64,000 nt of DNA from a virus, in the IMG/VR virus record IMGVR_UViG_3300027996_001813, positions 1 to 64,000 of that record, one strand, 5' to 3'. Below the pieces are notes generated by a model, which was not told where the DNA came from, searched no databases, and saw nothing but the letters and a program-made list of their open reading frames with translations. A program made the translations under genes and the position numbers. Shown here in pieces: positions 44,517-53,193 of the stretch (the first letter of the stretch is position 1; each line of letters opens with the position of its first letter).

Positions 44517-46235
44517 TTATAAAGCTGTAAGCGTTCCTCTTCTAACGCCAATCCATTCTATTAGAATATTGCATCTACGTGTTACTGCACGTACAGAATT
44601 ACCACCAGGAGAATTAGATAAAGTCATAGTCATAGCAACAATATCTCCAGCGTTAGCATCAAACATACATAAACCATTTGCAGTGTTAAATTTAAGATTC
44701 GTACTATCATTCAAAATACACGAAGCATCACTACCAAGGATTGTTTTAGCATTAATTTTGATAGCAGCATCAACACGTTGACCTGTAGAACCAGAGGTTT
44801 TTTCAGCACTAGCCGCATACCAAAGTCTATATAAGCCTGGAACCAATATTTGTATATCATTTATAGAACTACTAATAAAGTGACCATCGGGAATGTTGTT
44901 GCCTGCTGATGTAAAATTAATATTGGTTGCAGATGTACTAAGTGTTTGATTGCTTGTATTGAAAAATTGACCTACACCAGAACCAACAGATACATTAATG
45001 ATACCGGAGCCAGTATTAATAACAGGAATACCAATACCAAGCGATAATGCTTGTGCTTCAGCCTGTGATGTAGGTGTAGTGATGCCACCATGTAATGGTT
45101 CTTGACCATGTACAATCATATTAACATCACCAAGTTCTAAATCAGAAGATGGATATGTTAACAAGCCAGACATATTAATCTCAGCTTTATCACCATTGGT
45201 GCCTAATTTTAACTTATGATTACCGGCAGCAATCTGTAAATCTTGAGCACTATCAATAAAAATGGTTTGGCCATTATCATAGGCACGCTGAAGCGTGCCG
45301 GTATTGACAAACTCTATTTCATCAGATGCAATAACATCAATACTTATACCGCCGCCTTCTGTTAATGTAATATCTGCTTCAGTAGCAGGACTGCCACCGT
45401 TCCGAAGTGATCGAATGCCAGGAGCTTGCTCCTGAATCATCTGGAAAATCTGACCAGAATGAGGTATTGGATGGAAACCATCACTATTAGGACCGCCTGC
45501 TGCATCATAGTTTGGGCTCCAGTGCCACGCTTCATGACCTCCAATGCCGCCTAGTCTATACTCAAGCTGGCCACTTCCACCAAAGGGTTGTAGCTTAGTT
45601 TGACCGCCAGCTTGAGCGTTGACACCAGCACCAACGGTAACATCACCCGGCCCAGCACTCAGTGTTGTGTTACCACCAACTGAACTAGTGCCTAAATTGA
45701 AATTACCATTAGTAGCAAGGATTTGTATGTCATCAGTAGATGTAATATTGACGTTGTTGTCTGATGTAATGTTAACATCGCTACTGGCTCCGTTGGCATC
45801 AATAACAATACTTCCATTAACGGAACGTAAATTAATACTAACTTCAGACAATAGATCTAGTAGACCACTTGATTTTAATTGTAGCGGTAAACCATCAAGA
45901 GTTTGAAGAACGACATCTTGACTTTGGAATACTAAGCTGTTTTTGAGTGCCTGTCCTAATCGTACAGGAAAACTATTGCCTCCATCAAAAGAAAATTCTA
46001 ATGATGGAATTTGCCCTGGTGACAAAGTTTCAAATACAATACCAGATTCATCGCGTCCATTGAATCTCATCACACCAGAAGTACCATGAGTAGGATCATG
46101 AAATACTCCACTGTTTTGATGAACATGATTGAACGGACGAATTTCATCTCCAATAGGACAACATGCTGTCTGATCAACGCCAAGCGACGAAGACCCACTG
46201 GCTGCGGGCCAGATGTCACCAATTACTCTAACCAT
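44517..46235 (-). CDS. Fibre-type virion protein with C1q-like tip, 572 aa
   Basis: Starts 'MVRVIGDIWPAASGSSSLGV'; the module IRPFNHVHQNSGVFHDP near residue 33 is shared with 46237-47022. The middle is repetitive and beta-rich (NITSDNNVNITSTDDIQI), typical of trimeric fibres. The C-terminal 130 residues ('ILVPGLYRLWYAASAEKT', 'AGDIVAMTMTL') resemble a C1q/TNF-type jelly roll, often the receptor-binding tip. Confidence 0.72.
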   Translation of the reverse strand: MVRVIGDIWPAASGSSSLGVDQTACCPIGDEIRPFNHVHQNSGVFHDPTHGTSGVMRFNGRDESGIVFETLSPGQIPSLEFSFDGGNSFPVRLGQALKNSLVFQSQDVVLQTLDGLPLQLKSSGLLDLLSEVSINLRSVNGSIVIDANGASSDVNITSDNNVNITSTDDIQILATNGNFNLGTSSVGGNTTLSAGPGDVTVGAGVNAQAGGQTKLQPFGGSGQLEYRLGGIGGHEAWHWSPNYDAAGGPNSDGFHPIPHSGQIFQMIQEQAPGIRSLRNGGSPATEADITLTEGGGISIDVIASDEIEFVNTGTLQRAYDNGQTIFIDSAQDLQIAAGNHKLKLGTNGDKAEINMSGLLTYPSSDLELGDVNMIVHGQEPLHGGITTPTSQAEAQALSLGIGIPVINTGSGIINVSVGSGVGQFFNTSNQTLSTSATNINFTSAGNNIPDGHFISSSINDIQILVPGLYRLWYAASAEKTSGSTGQRVDAAIKINAKTILGSDASCILNDSTNLKFNTANGLCMFDANAGDIVAMTMTLSNSPGGNSVRAVTRRCNILIEWIGVRRGTLTAL

Positions 46236-46236
46236 A

Positions 46237-47022
46237 TTAACAACCTAAGATAATAGCTTGTCCAGCTTGTGAAACATTGAAACCAATGGTGACTGTATTC
46301 GCATCGGTAATGATAATGCTATCTGGGAAAAGCATGTTTGGAGTACCTTGTGCATCAAAAACCTGGATGCTAACGTTGGTAGTATTTAGACTATGAGTAA
46401 CAACCCACGATGTAGCAGCACCGAATGCTTCAGTGTAACATCGAGCAACTAATCCAACATCTGTGTTAGAGGCAATGGTCATGGTCTGGCCAACAATATC
46501 GACAATGATGCCAGAGGCACCTACGACACTTACGGCTCCTTGAACCGTAGTACCATTGAAGTCTGTCAGTTCGTTGACTACGCTGCCATTGAATCCTTGA
46601 CTGGGGAAATCCCACAGTCCAGATAGTCCAAGATGATCAACAGCAAACAGAAGCGGACTAGCACCAGCCGTATCATCAATAGACAGGAAGCCACTTGCGG
46701 GGGTAGCAAGATCGATATTCCCGGTAAGATCTGCACCACCAAGTTGACCAACGCTATCAACGCCAGCACCAGCAGACAGATTGTTGAACGTTAGACCACC
46801 ATCAACCGACACCTGGAAAGATGCCTGCTCTCTGCTGTACCTTAAAACACCAGACTGTCCTTGAACGGGGTCGTGAAAGACACCACTGACCATGTGAACA
46901 TGGTTAAATGGACGAATAGACGTGATATCGAATGCATTTTGTGCATTCGAACTTATGTTGACACCTAGGTTAGCAAAACCACTGCTGACCGGCACCAAGT
47001 CTCCATTAAACGGTAATCCCAT
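46237..47022 (-). CDS. Fibre-type virion protein, 261 aa
   Basis: It shares the N-terminal module (IRPFNHVHMVSGVFHDP) with the 572-aa fibre and the C-terminal module (LNTTNVSIQVFDAQG, 'FPDSIIITDANTVTI') with 47064-47540, so the three genes are a modular family. AGGAG lies upstream of the ATG at the usual distance. Confidence 0.7.
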   Translation of the reverse strand: MGLPFNGDLVPVSSGFANLGVNISSNAQNAFDITSIRPFNHVHMVSGVFHDPVQGQSGVLRYSREQASFQVSVDGGLTFNNLSAGAGVDSVGQLGGADLTGNIDLATPASGFLSIDDTAGASPLLFAVDHLGLSGLWDFPSQGFNGSVVNELTDFNGTTVQGAVSVVGASGIIVDIVGQTMTIASNTDVGLVARCYTEAFGAATSWVVTHSLNTTNVSIQVFDAQGTPNMLFPDSIIITDANTVTIGFNVSQAGQAIILGC

Positions 47023-47063
47023 GACGCTCTCCTGTTACGCGACCTTCCTCATTAAATAGTACA

Positions 47064-47540
47064 CTATATTATGACCACTCTTCCTGTTTGTGGCTGATTG
47101 AATGTGACACTTACTTGGTCACCGTTCTCCACAATGATATCATCTGGGAAGATTACGTGTCTATCACTGTCAAATACTTGAACAATGACATCGAGGGTAT
47201 TGAAGCTATGTGTGAACACACCGCTAGTTATGCTGGAAAAAGAAGAAGAGAATTTTGAAACACCTAATCCAGAAAGAGATGCTCCGTCTACTATGAAGTT
47301 ACCGCCAACCTGCTGAACGTCGATGCCGTTGACACCGAGAACGCCTGATTGGGTGGTTGATCCATTAAAGCCAATATTGATGATGTTGGGGGCAACAGGA
47401 GCAATGACAATACCACTTGTACCAACGAGCGTAACAACGGGGCCGGTCTGACCATTCAGATTTTGAATGCCAGAGCTACCACCGCTACCACCACCGCCTC
47501 CGGTGCCGCCGACTGATACGATACTGCCAACGCCAACCAT
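47064..47540 (-). CDS. Short fibre-type virion protein, 158 aa
   Basis: Gly-rich start (GGTGGGGGSGGSSG), beta-rich middle with 'GPVVTLVGTSGIVI', C-terminal module 'FNTLDVIVQVFDSDRHVIFP' shared with the neighbour. Starts in a TAATG overlap with the homing nuclease gene. Confidence 0.7.
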   Translation of the reverse strand: MVGVGSIVSVGGTGGGGGSGGSSGIQNLNGQTGPVVTLVGTSGIVIAPVAPNIINIGFNGSTTQSGVLGVNGIDVQQVGGNFIVDGASLSGLGVSKFSSSFSSITSGVFTHSFNTLDVIVQVFDSDRHVIFPDDIIVENGDQVSVTFNQPQTGRVVII

Positions 47541-48184
47541 TAGGTAATCTCCCCATACTTCTTGTACTTGCGATCAAGACGAGTAGATTGTGTAGAATCA
47601 GCATACAACCAATCCAAGATGCGTTCCGCTTGGCGTCCACCAAAAATCAATTGATACACATTAGCGTTCTTGTGCTTGTAAATAGAAGGATTGCCAACTT
47701 TTACAGATCGCTGAATTTGTTCTTTAATCCATTGTAACACGTCTCGTGTGCCTGCAAAACCCACGTATGTATTTGGTCGGTTCTTACCGCCATACTGTGA
47801 AATGTACCCGTCGCCATCCATGTAACCACGGACGAAAGAACGAATATTATCTTCTGTTTTTAAGCTAGGTGGTTGTAGAGTTAGGCTTTTACGTGATGTA
47901 ATGTTGAAGTTTAAACCAAGTGACTCAATAAGATCCCGTGCGGCGGTGATTTGTAAGTCACATCGTACATGTCCGCCAAACGCATTGTTTACTCTTGTGG
48001 TTACTGGATTACCACAAGACAAGACGGTCTGTAATTTGTGCAAATGATCGATATCTTTTTCAGCTAAACCAATAGACACAACATTACGTTGAGGAATTAA
48101 TGATCCATCGGCGGCTAAAAATCCAGCCCAATAGCAAGAAACCATATTAATCTCTTGAAATATGTTTGTGTGTTGATGTTTCAT
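47540..48184 (-). CDS. LAGLIDADG homing endonuclease, 214 aa
   Basis: Two LAGLIDADG-type helices: 'YWAGFLAADGSLI' near residue 18 and 'VRGYMDGDGYIS' near 117, each ending in the catalytic acidic residue. 'VVSIGLAEKDIDHLHKLQTV' and 'YVGFAGTRDVLQWIKEQI' are standard. It fits exactly between two virion genes (start right after a TAG, stop overlapping the next ATG), as a free-standing mobile element. Confidence 0.9.
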   Translation of the reverse strand: MKHQHTNIFQEINMVSCYWAGFLAADGSLIPQRNVVSIGLAEKDIDHLHKLQTVLSCGNPVTTRVNNAFGGHVRCDLQITAARDLIESLGLNFNITSRKSLTLQPPSLKTEDNIRSFVRGYMDGDGYISQYGGKNRPNTYVGFAGTRDVLQWIKEQIQRSVKVGNPSIYKHKNANVYQLIFGGRQAERILDWLYADSTQSTRLDRKYKKYGEIT

Positions 48185-48622
48185 CTAAGCTAATTCCATG
48201 ATTCTCACGTCAGCCGACGTGGCACAGACAGCATACACTTCGACATTCGGATTACCTTGGATATCAAAAGCGATTTTTTCACCAGCCGCCAAGGGCATGC
48301 CGTTCGCTGTGGTTACATTGGAACTGCCTAAAAAGACATCAACATCTCCTGCGTTGTGTACAACTAACGCCCTGCGATATTCTAGGGGCGTGGCAGGCAG
48401 AGGTAATGCCGAGGTTGCTACTATAATCGCCTGAGTGGATAGGCCAATGTTAACACTAAAGTCCTCGGGATTGAGGATAATAGCTCCGTCGCCTACTCGG
48501 GTACGTAAGTCTTCCTTGCTATGTGCTCCAGGGTACGCCCCCGGAGTAAAGCCGTGTGCTGGTCCGTGCCCAGTGTGCGGAACTGTGCCGCTGCCTACGG
48601 TTGCAAAATATTGCTGATTCAT
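48185..48622 (-). CDS. Small virion-type protein, 145 aa
   Basis: Paralogue of 48651-49094: both have 'VGSGT.P' near the start, then a beta-rich domain with 'RRALVVHNAGDVDVFLGSSN' and an end '..VEVYAVCATSADVRIMEL'. The strong AAGGAGG before the ATG suggests high expression, as for decoration or minor capsid proteins. Confidence 0.62.
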   Translation of the reverse strand: MNQQYFATVGSGTVPHTGHGPAHGFTPGAYPGAHSKEDLRTRVGDGAIILNPEDFSVNIGLSTQAIIVATSALPLPATPLEYRRALVVHNAGDVDVFLGSSNVTTANGMPLAAGEKIAFDIQGNPNVEVYAVCATSADVRIMELA

Positions 48623-48650
48623 AAGGGAACCTCCTTAAAAGGGGCGTCCC

Positions 48651-49094
48651 TTACAAAATCAAAAGACGTACTGACGTGGTACCGGCTGCTGTTTTGGCGT
48701 AGACCGAAACGTTATGTAGTAATGGTAGGGTGACCCTTGTGCTTCTACCCGCTGTACCTTCTGTTGATAGCTCGAAAGCATCTTCAGCCGGGAACGTGGG
48801 CAGATGACTTAGGTAAACGTCAGCAGCACCTACGTTTTCTACAATGATCTCGCGGCTACGAGGCAGAGGATTAGTGTGCGGCCCAACGATCTCCACAACT
48901 CCGGTACTCACGGTGATGCCGGATGCTGCAAAGGCATCAACAGCTACGAGATCTTCCGGGTTCGCAACTACGACCTGAATGCCGGTGCGAACCCCTTGGC
49001 CAATGGGCTCATTGCCTCTTTGGCTCACTGGCAGGATGCCCCTTGTGGCGGGCAGGGTGCCAGACCCAACAAATGTCTGTACAATACTGGTCAT
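48651..49094 (-). CDS. Small virion-type protein, 147 aa
   Basis: 'VGSGTLPATRGILPVSQRGN' and 'SREIIVENVGAADVYLSHLP' then 'HNVSVYAKTAAGTTSVRLLI' align with 48185-48622. Beta-rich, no known enzyme features; structural role inferred from context. Confidence 0.62.
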   Translation of the reverse strand: MTSIVQTFVGSGTLPATRGILPVSQRGNEPIGQGVRTGIQVVVANPEDLVAVDAFAASGITVSTGVVEIVGPHTNPLPRSREIIVENVGAADVYLSHLPTFPAEDAFELSTEGTAGRSTRVTLPLLHNVSVYAKTAAGTTSVRLLIL

Positions 49095-49204
49095 AACTTT
49101 TACCTATTTAAAGACTTGAAACGAAACTCGACCATGTAATAATACACTAGGGAGACACCAAAAATGGCATCTCCCTAGAGGAAAAGGTATCTGAGTGTTA
49201 TGTT

Positions 49205-49711
49205 TTAATTATTTCGAGCGTACCCGATAATCTCTACATCCAACAGAATTGGGTCGGGACCATTCACTGCCCTGATGGCAAGTCCCATTGCACCGCCCAT
49301 GTCTCCACGGGCTACCACACCAAGGGACGACTGCCAGCCGTCAAGCATACTGTCTTCTTGTAGAAGAGTACGAATGAAGGTCTGTCCCTGGTTAGCTTCC
49401 ATAAGCTCGAAATCACCAGTGGCACCATCGCGGTAGCTCACACGAACGTCAGTGATCACAAAAGCCTTATCGGTCTGAATGATCGCACCGTTATTCACGG
49501 TCGCTACGGTATCCGGAAGAGGCAGGAATGTTCCTACGGGTCCAGGAGAAGCTAGTACACCACGAAGATTAATAGCAACGTAATTGTCAGGGTTAATACG
49601 GCAACACCCAATAGGGATTGCTGTCGCAGTCATCTGAGCAGGAGCAGGAGTAGTAAATGCCGCTCCAACAAGGAGGGCACCAACAGCTAGAAAAGAGAAT
49701 AGTTTATTCAT
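49205..49711 (-). CDS. Secreted protein, 168 aa
   Basis: Signal peptide MNKLFSFLAVGALLVGAAFT ending near APAQ, then a beta-rich domain with 'AINLRGVLASPGPVGTFLPL' and 'ITDVRVSYRDGATGDFELME'. Start at 49711 gives a clean signal peptide; it lies two bases after the thyX stop codon. Exported phage protein among structural genes is unusual. Confidence 0.62.
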   Translation of the reverse strand: MNKLFSFLAVGALLVGAAFTTPAPAQMTATAIPIGCCRINPDNYVAINLRGVLASPGPVGTFLPLPDTVATVNNGAIIQTDKAFVITDVRVSYRDGATGDFELMEANQGQTFIRTLLQEDSMLDGWQSSLGVVARGDMGGAMGLAIRAVNGPDPILLDVEIIGYARNN

Positions 49712-49712
49712 A

Positions 49713-50339
49713 TTAGTAACCAAAAGAGTTTAAGGAAAGGTCAAACATGCCGGTCTCTCTAACGAGCTTTAGCATGTCCTGTGCAATGTAACGAATTTCC
49801 TTTTGTGCATGTTCGCTATTTCTCAAGCCTTGAAAATGCATAAAGGATCGGAAGTTGAATGATACATCAGAGACAATCTGATTTGCGTACGGCAGATAGA
49901 AGCGTGCAGACTCTTTGGCTCGTTTCCTATCCATGCCACGGTCTACAAGTTCCTCAAGCACCTCATGATATCTGTCATACTGTGCCAACATATCAAAAGC
50001 AAACTGTTCTGCCATATCTTCGGGCCAGTCGCACGGAATGTAGAACTGATCTTCTTTCAATTCTTTATATCGAGCAGACTCAGCATTCACACTGACACCA
50101 ATACGGTGCTTAATGATGTGAATGTGGCTAGCGATATCACTCTTTACTAAAAAGTGAAGCGTGCTTTTCTCGAAAGGAGTGTGGTGACCTGCGGAGGCAA
50201 GAGTGTTCAACATCTTATCCATCCGGCCACGCTTGTCATCAGTTAAGTCCCTACTAGTAGAAGTCCACGCACTAAGTGCGTGGGACTCGTCACTGCCGTA
50301 GAAACCAACTAACTCAACAGAGTTATTGTGGCTTTGCAT
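49713..50339 (-). CDS. thyX: Flavin-dependent thymidylate synthase, 208 aa
   Basis: The ThyX motif (RHR..S.NE.S.RY) reads KHRIGVSVNAESARYK. 'HHTPFEKSTLHFLVKSDIAS' and 'ANQIVSDVSFNFRSFMHFQG' complete the fold. It makes dTMP from dUMP with folate and FAD. The start at 50339 overlaps the preceding 50-aa gene; the longer frame start is inside that gene. Confidence 0.92.
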   Translation of the reverse strand: MQSHNNSVELVGFYGSDESHALSAWTSTSRDLTDDKRGRMDKMLNTLASAGHHTPFEKSTLHFLVKSDIASHIHIIKHRIGVSVNAESARYKELKEDQFYIPCDWPEDMAEQFAFDMLAQYDRYHEVLEELVDRGMDRKRAKESARFYLPYANQIVSDVSFNFRSFMHFQGLRNSEHAQKEIRYIAQDMLKLVRETGMFDLSLNSFGY

Positions 50340-50475
50340 CTTTGCGGTAATCTTTAATGATCTTAAAGTTGTCGTCCATGACGTAAGTGCCAGCACTCTT
50401 GGCCATGGATTGAGCCATGGCCAGTGTGATGTGTGCGAGCTTACCAGGAATCACGACTGCGGGAGTGTAATACAT
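50323..50475 (-). CDS. Small hypothetical protein, 50 aa
   Basis: MYYTPAVVIPGKLAHITLAM and on to 'YRKDAKPQ'. Starts in a TGATG overlap with the upstream gene and overlaps thyX by 17 bases. Not recognised. Confidence 0.55.
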   Translation of the reverse strand: MYYTPAVVIPGKLAHITLAMAQSMAKSAGTYVMDDNFKIIKDYRKDAKPQ

Positions 50476-50798
50476 CAGACAATGATCTTTTTGTTAGGGG
50501 TAATGATTTCGCTTAGAACATCATCGTCCAAACGACGCTTGAGTTCCGTGATAACTTCTGCGGGATCAAACGTGCGAGCAATAACCACTTCAATGGTGTA
50601 CATGCCGCCTTGTTGCATACCATCAACACCATCCAACGTGCCGATAGCCTTAAGTAGACGCGACTCGATAGTCTCACTGCCAACCTTTTCGGCAAGCCGC
50701 CTGTTGAGGGTCAGCATGAAGCGATACAGAATATCCTCATTGCTCTCGTCTTTGGGATGGGTTAGAATATACTTCTCTTTCGATTGGGGTTGTGTCAT
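50475..50798 (-). CDS. Hypothetical protein, 107 aa
   Basis: 'ESNEDILYRFMLTLNRRLAE', 'YTIEVVIARTFDPAEVITEL'. Alpha-beta, not recognised; coupled to thyX via the 50-aa gene. Confidence 0.6.
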   Translation of the reverse strand: MTQPQSKEKYILTHPKDESNEDILYRFMLTLNRRLAEKVGSETIESRLLKAIGTLDGVDGMQQGGMYTIEVVIARTFDPAEVITELKRRLDDDVLSEIITPNKKIIV

Positions 50799-50833
50799 GT
50801 TTCAATTATACGCAGAATGGTCTGTCGTGTTAT

Positions 50834-52714
50834 CTAGATTTCGCAAATTCCACCACGACAAGCTTCGATTGATAGTACTTCAACTCCAGCTTTCTTCATA
50901 GCGGCTTCCAGCTTGGTGGGGTTAGAGATATCGAGCGGCTTCAAAGGCTCGCCCCCCTTAGACCCTTGACGATAAATCGTAAAACCCTTGACGTACGGAG
51001 CTTGCTCTAAGACGACCTCGCTCAATTTTTCAACAGGGTAATCTTTAGGTAGGTTCGTCGTCTTGGAGATCGCGGAGTCAATATACTTTTGAATCGTAGA
51101 CTGAACCGCTAGGTGATCCTCAACAGAAATGTCATGAGAACCACGGAAATGCTCCATCTCCCTACCTTGACTATAGAACTCAGCAAACAGAGCGTCAGTA
51201 ACGACCTCCTTACGAGTCACATTCCCCTCTCGGAATCGTCTTTCATATAGAGGAGCAAAGATCGGTTCCACTCCAGAGGAAACGTTCAGCACCATACTGT
51301 TCGTACCACACGGTGCAATCGTTAGACTTACAGCGTTACGAATACCGTACTTCTTAATGGCGTTCTGAATACGTGGAGGTAGCTGCTGGAAAAACTCTTC
51401 CTGCGAAAACTTCTCAACGTCAAACTCAGGGAATGCACCCTTCTCTTTGGCAAGCTCAATGGACGCCTTGTAAGCTTCGTTACGGAACGTAGCGAACAGT
51501 CTGTCTAGGAACTCAAGACACCTCTCGTCACCGTACACATGCCCCAGCTTTAGCAGGAGATAATGCAGTCCTGTCACGCCCAAACCAATACGACGAGTAC
51601 GTTCGCCAGCGGTCTTGCACTCAGGAATAGGGTAATGATTTGCTGTCAAAACATCGTCCAAGAAACGAACGCCATATCGAATAGCTTTGGCAAAGCGTTT
51701 CCAGTTCACGTCACCAGTCTTCTCTGAGAACATGTTGGACAAGTTGATGTGTCCGAGACAACAGTTGCCATAAGGGGGCAACGGAATCTCACCGCATGGA
51801 TTCGGAGAATCCAAGTCCTCGAAATAAGAAACATTAGTAAACGTGTTGGCGAGGTCCAAGTTATAGATGCCGGGATCTCCACTCTTCCAGGCGTTGGTCA
51901 TCAGGGTCTCCCAGATATCCGCTGCCATAATGTCCACTTGCCTAACGTGAGTGAACTTGTCGTCCTGGGTGATACGGTGATGAGTCTGGGCACGTCCCAC
52001 TGCATCTTCTTCATTTAAAGCAATCACCTTGATCGTTTCGGTACCGTCAGGACTTACTCGTCTCATGTGGTACTGGTGATAGGTGCGTCCGTTAAACTTA
52101 AATACCCACGGCTTGTTTTTCTTTACCGCTTTAATGAAATCGTTTGTGATGCCAACCGAAATATTAAAGTTAGTGAGTTGTGCAAGGTCTAGCTTAACGT
52201 GCAGGAACTCGAAAAGATCAGGGTGATCAACATTGAGAATGGCGATTAGTGCGGTACGGCGATTCTTGCCGCTGCGTACGTGGTTGCCAACCTCGTTGAC
52301 CATCTTCATGACGGAGACGGCACCAGGGGCAGAGTTCCTAATCGTCTGAATGTCGTCGCCCTTGGGTCGAATAGACGAGAAGTTGTACCCGATGCCACCG
52401 CCACCACATGAAATTAGGTAGGTGTCACTGATCATCTTGCCAATAGACTCTACTGTATCTTCTGGGTGAAGACGATAGCAGTTAAGCATATTGAACTGGC
52501 GTCTGCCTGCTCCAAAAAGGATGCGTCCCCCAGGCATGAAGTCGCCAGCGTCGATCACTGACTCAAAATTTGTTGCCCACTCCTGGGCGGCACCGTTTAT
52601 CTCAACGGTAGCAATGTTCTCCGAGACACGTTTAGCACATTGTGTCCAGGAATCCTCTCCTGGCATGGCGTAACGTTGTAAGAAAATGTCTCGTGATAGT
52701 CCTTCTAGTTTCAT
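50834..52714 (-). CDS. nrdJ: Class II (B12-dependent) ribonucleotide reductase, 626 aa
   Basis: It makes deoxynucleotides from ribonucleotides with adenosylcobalamin. 'MPGGRILFGAGRRQFNMLNC', 'CGGGGIGYNFSSIRPKG', 'NPCGEIPLPPYGNCCLGHIN' (active-site Cys and Glu) and 'APCGTNSMVLNVSSGVEPIF' are class II features. The C-terminal reducing Cys pair is CRGGIC. No small subunit gene lies nearby, as expected. Overlaps an HNH gene start-to-stop (ATGA). Confidence 0.93.
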   Translation of the reverse strand: MKLEGLSRDIFLQRYAMPGEDSWTQCAKRVSENIATVEINGAAQEWATNFESVIDAGDFMPGGRILFGAGRRQFNMLNCYRLHPEDTVESIGKMISDTYLISCGGGGIGYNFSSIRPKGDDIQTIRNSAPGAVSVMKMVNEVGNHVRSGKNRRTALIAILNVDHPDLFEFLHVKLDLAQLTNFNISVGITNDFIKAVKKNKPWVFKFNGRTYHQYHMRRVSPDGTETIKVIALNEEDAVGRAQTHHRITQDDKFTHVRQVDIMAADIWETLMTNAWKSGDPGIYNLDLANTFTNVSYFEDLDSPNPCGEIPLPPYGNCCLGHINLSNMFSEKTGDVNWKRFAKAIRYGVRFLDDVLTANHYPIPECKTAGERTRRIGLGVTGLHYLLLKLGHVYGDERCLEFLDRLFATFRNEAYKASIELAKEKGAFPEFDVEKFSQEEFFQQLPPRIQNAIKKYGIRNAVSLTIAPCGTNSMVLNVSSGVEPIFAPLYERRFREGNVTRKEVVTDALFAEFYSQGREMEHFRGSHDISVEDHLAVQSTIQKYIDSAISKTTNLPKDYPVEKLSEVVLEQAPYVKGFTIYRQGSKGGEPLKPLDISNPTKLEAAMKKAGVEVLSIEACRGGICEI

Positions 52715-53193
52715 GATCGTCTTTTGGATGGTACTTCCCAGTTATTTAATAATCCCTTCGTGTGTATGTTACGAAGTCCGCTGCTCAGTTCTAGCTTTGC
52801 CGAAAATGGTATGTCGCCTAAAATTATGTTACACTTGGCACAACAAGGCACACAATTAGTCTTTATGTGCCCGATCCCAGAATCTTTTCGGTCAACCCCA
52901 TTAGCGGGCAGTGTTTCGCAATACAAACACGGCTGCTTAATAAGAGTACGATAAAAATCAAGATCAAGATCAAATTCTCTAAGGTGTTTCCTGTCTTGAT
53001 CAAAATGTGAACGCAACCGCATACGGTCTAAGTTATTCAAACGCCACCGCTTAGCGTTGTCGCGGTTTTGCTGCTTACATTTCCAGTAACCGTCGCCCTT
53101 AACTTTATTTGACTTTTGCCAATACCAGTGATCGTTAACAACATCGCAATCGCAGTACGAACAGTAATTATGGTCAGCTAAAGCTCTAGTCAT
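52711..53193 (-). CDS. HNH endonuclease, 160 aa
   Basis: Zinc Cys 'YCSYCDCDVV', later CLYCE, 'NGVDRKDSGIGHIKTNCVPC' and CAKCN: the D-R-K-D...C.PCC..CN pattern of HNH homing nucleases. It lies between the FAD enzyme gene and nrdJ with TAATG and ATGA overlaps on either side, so it entered without leaving a gap. Confidence 0.85.
   Translation of the reverse strand: MTRALADHNYCSYCDCDVVNDHWYWQKSNKVKGDGYWKCKQQNRDNAKRWRLNNLDRMRLRSHFDQDRKHLREFDLDLDFYRTLIKQPCLYCETLPANGVDRKDSGIGHIKTNCVPCCAKCNIILGDIPFSAKLELSSGLRNIHTKGLLNNWEVPSKRRS

Noticed and set aside
45619-45906. Rightward 95-codon frame in the fibre gene
   Set aside because: Antisense to the fibre gene; composition is a mirror of its repetitive sequence.
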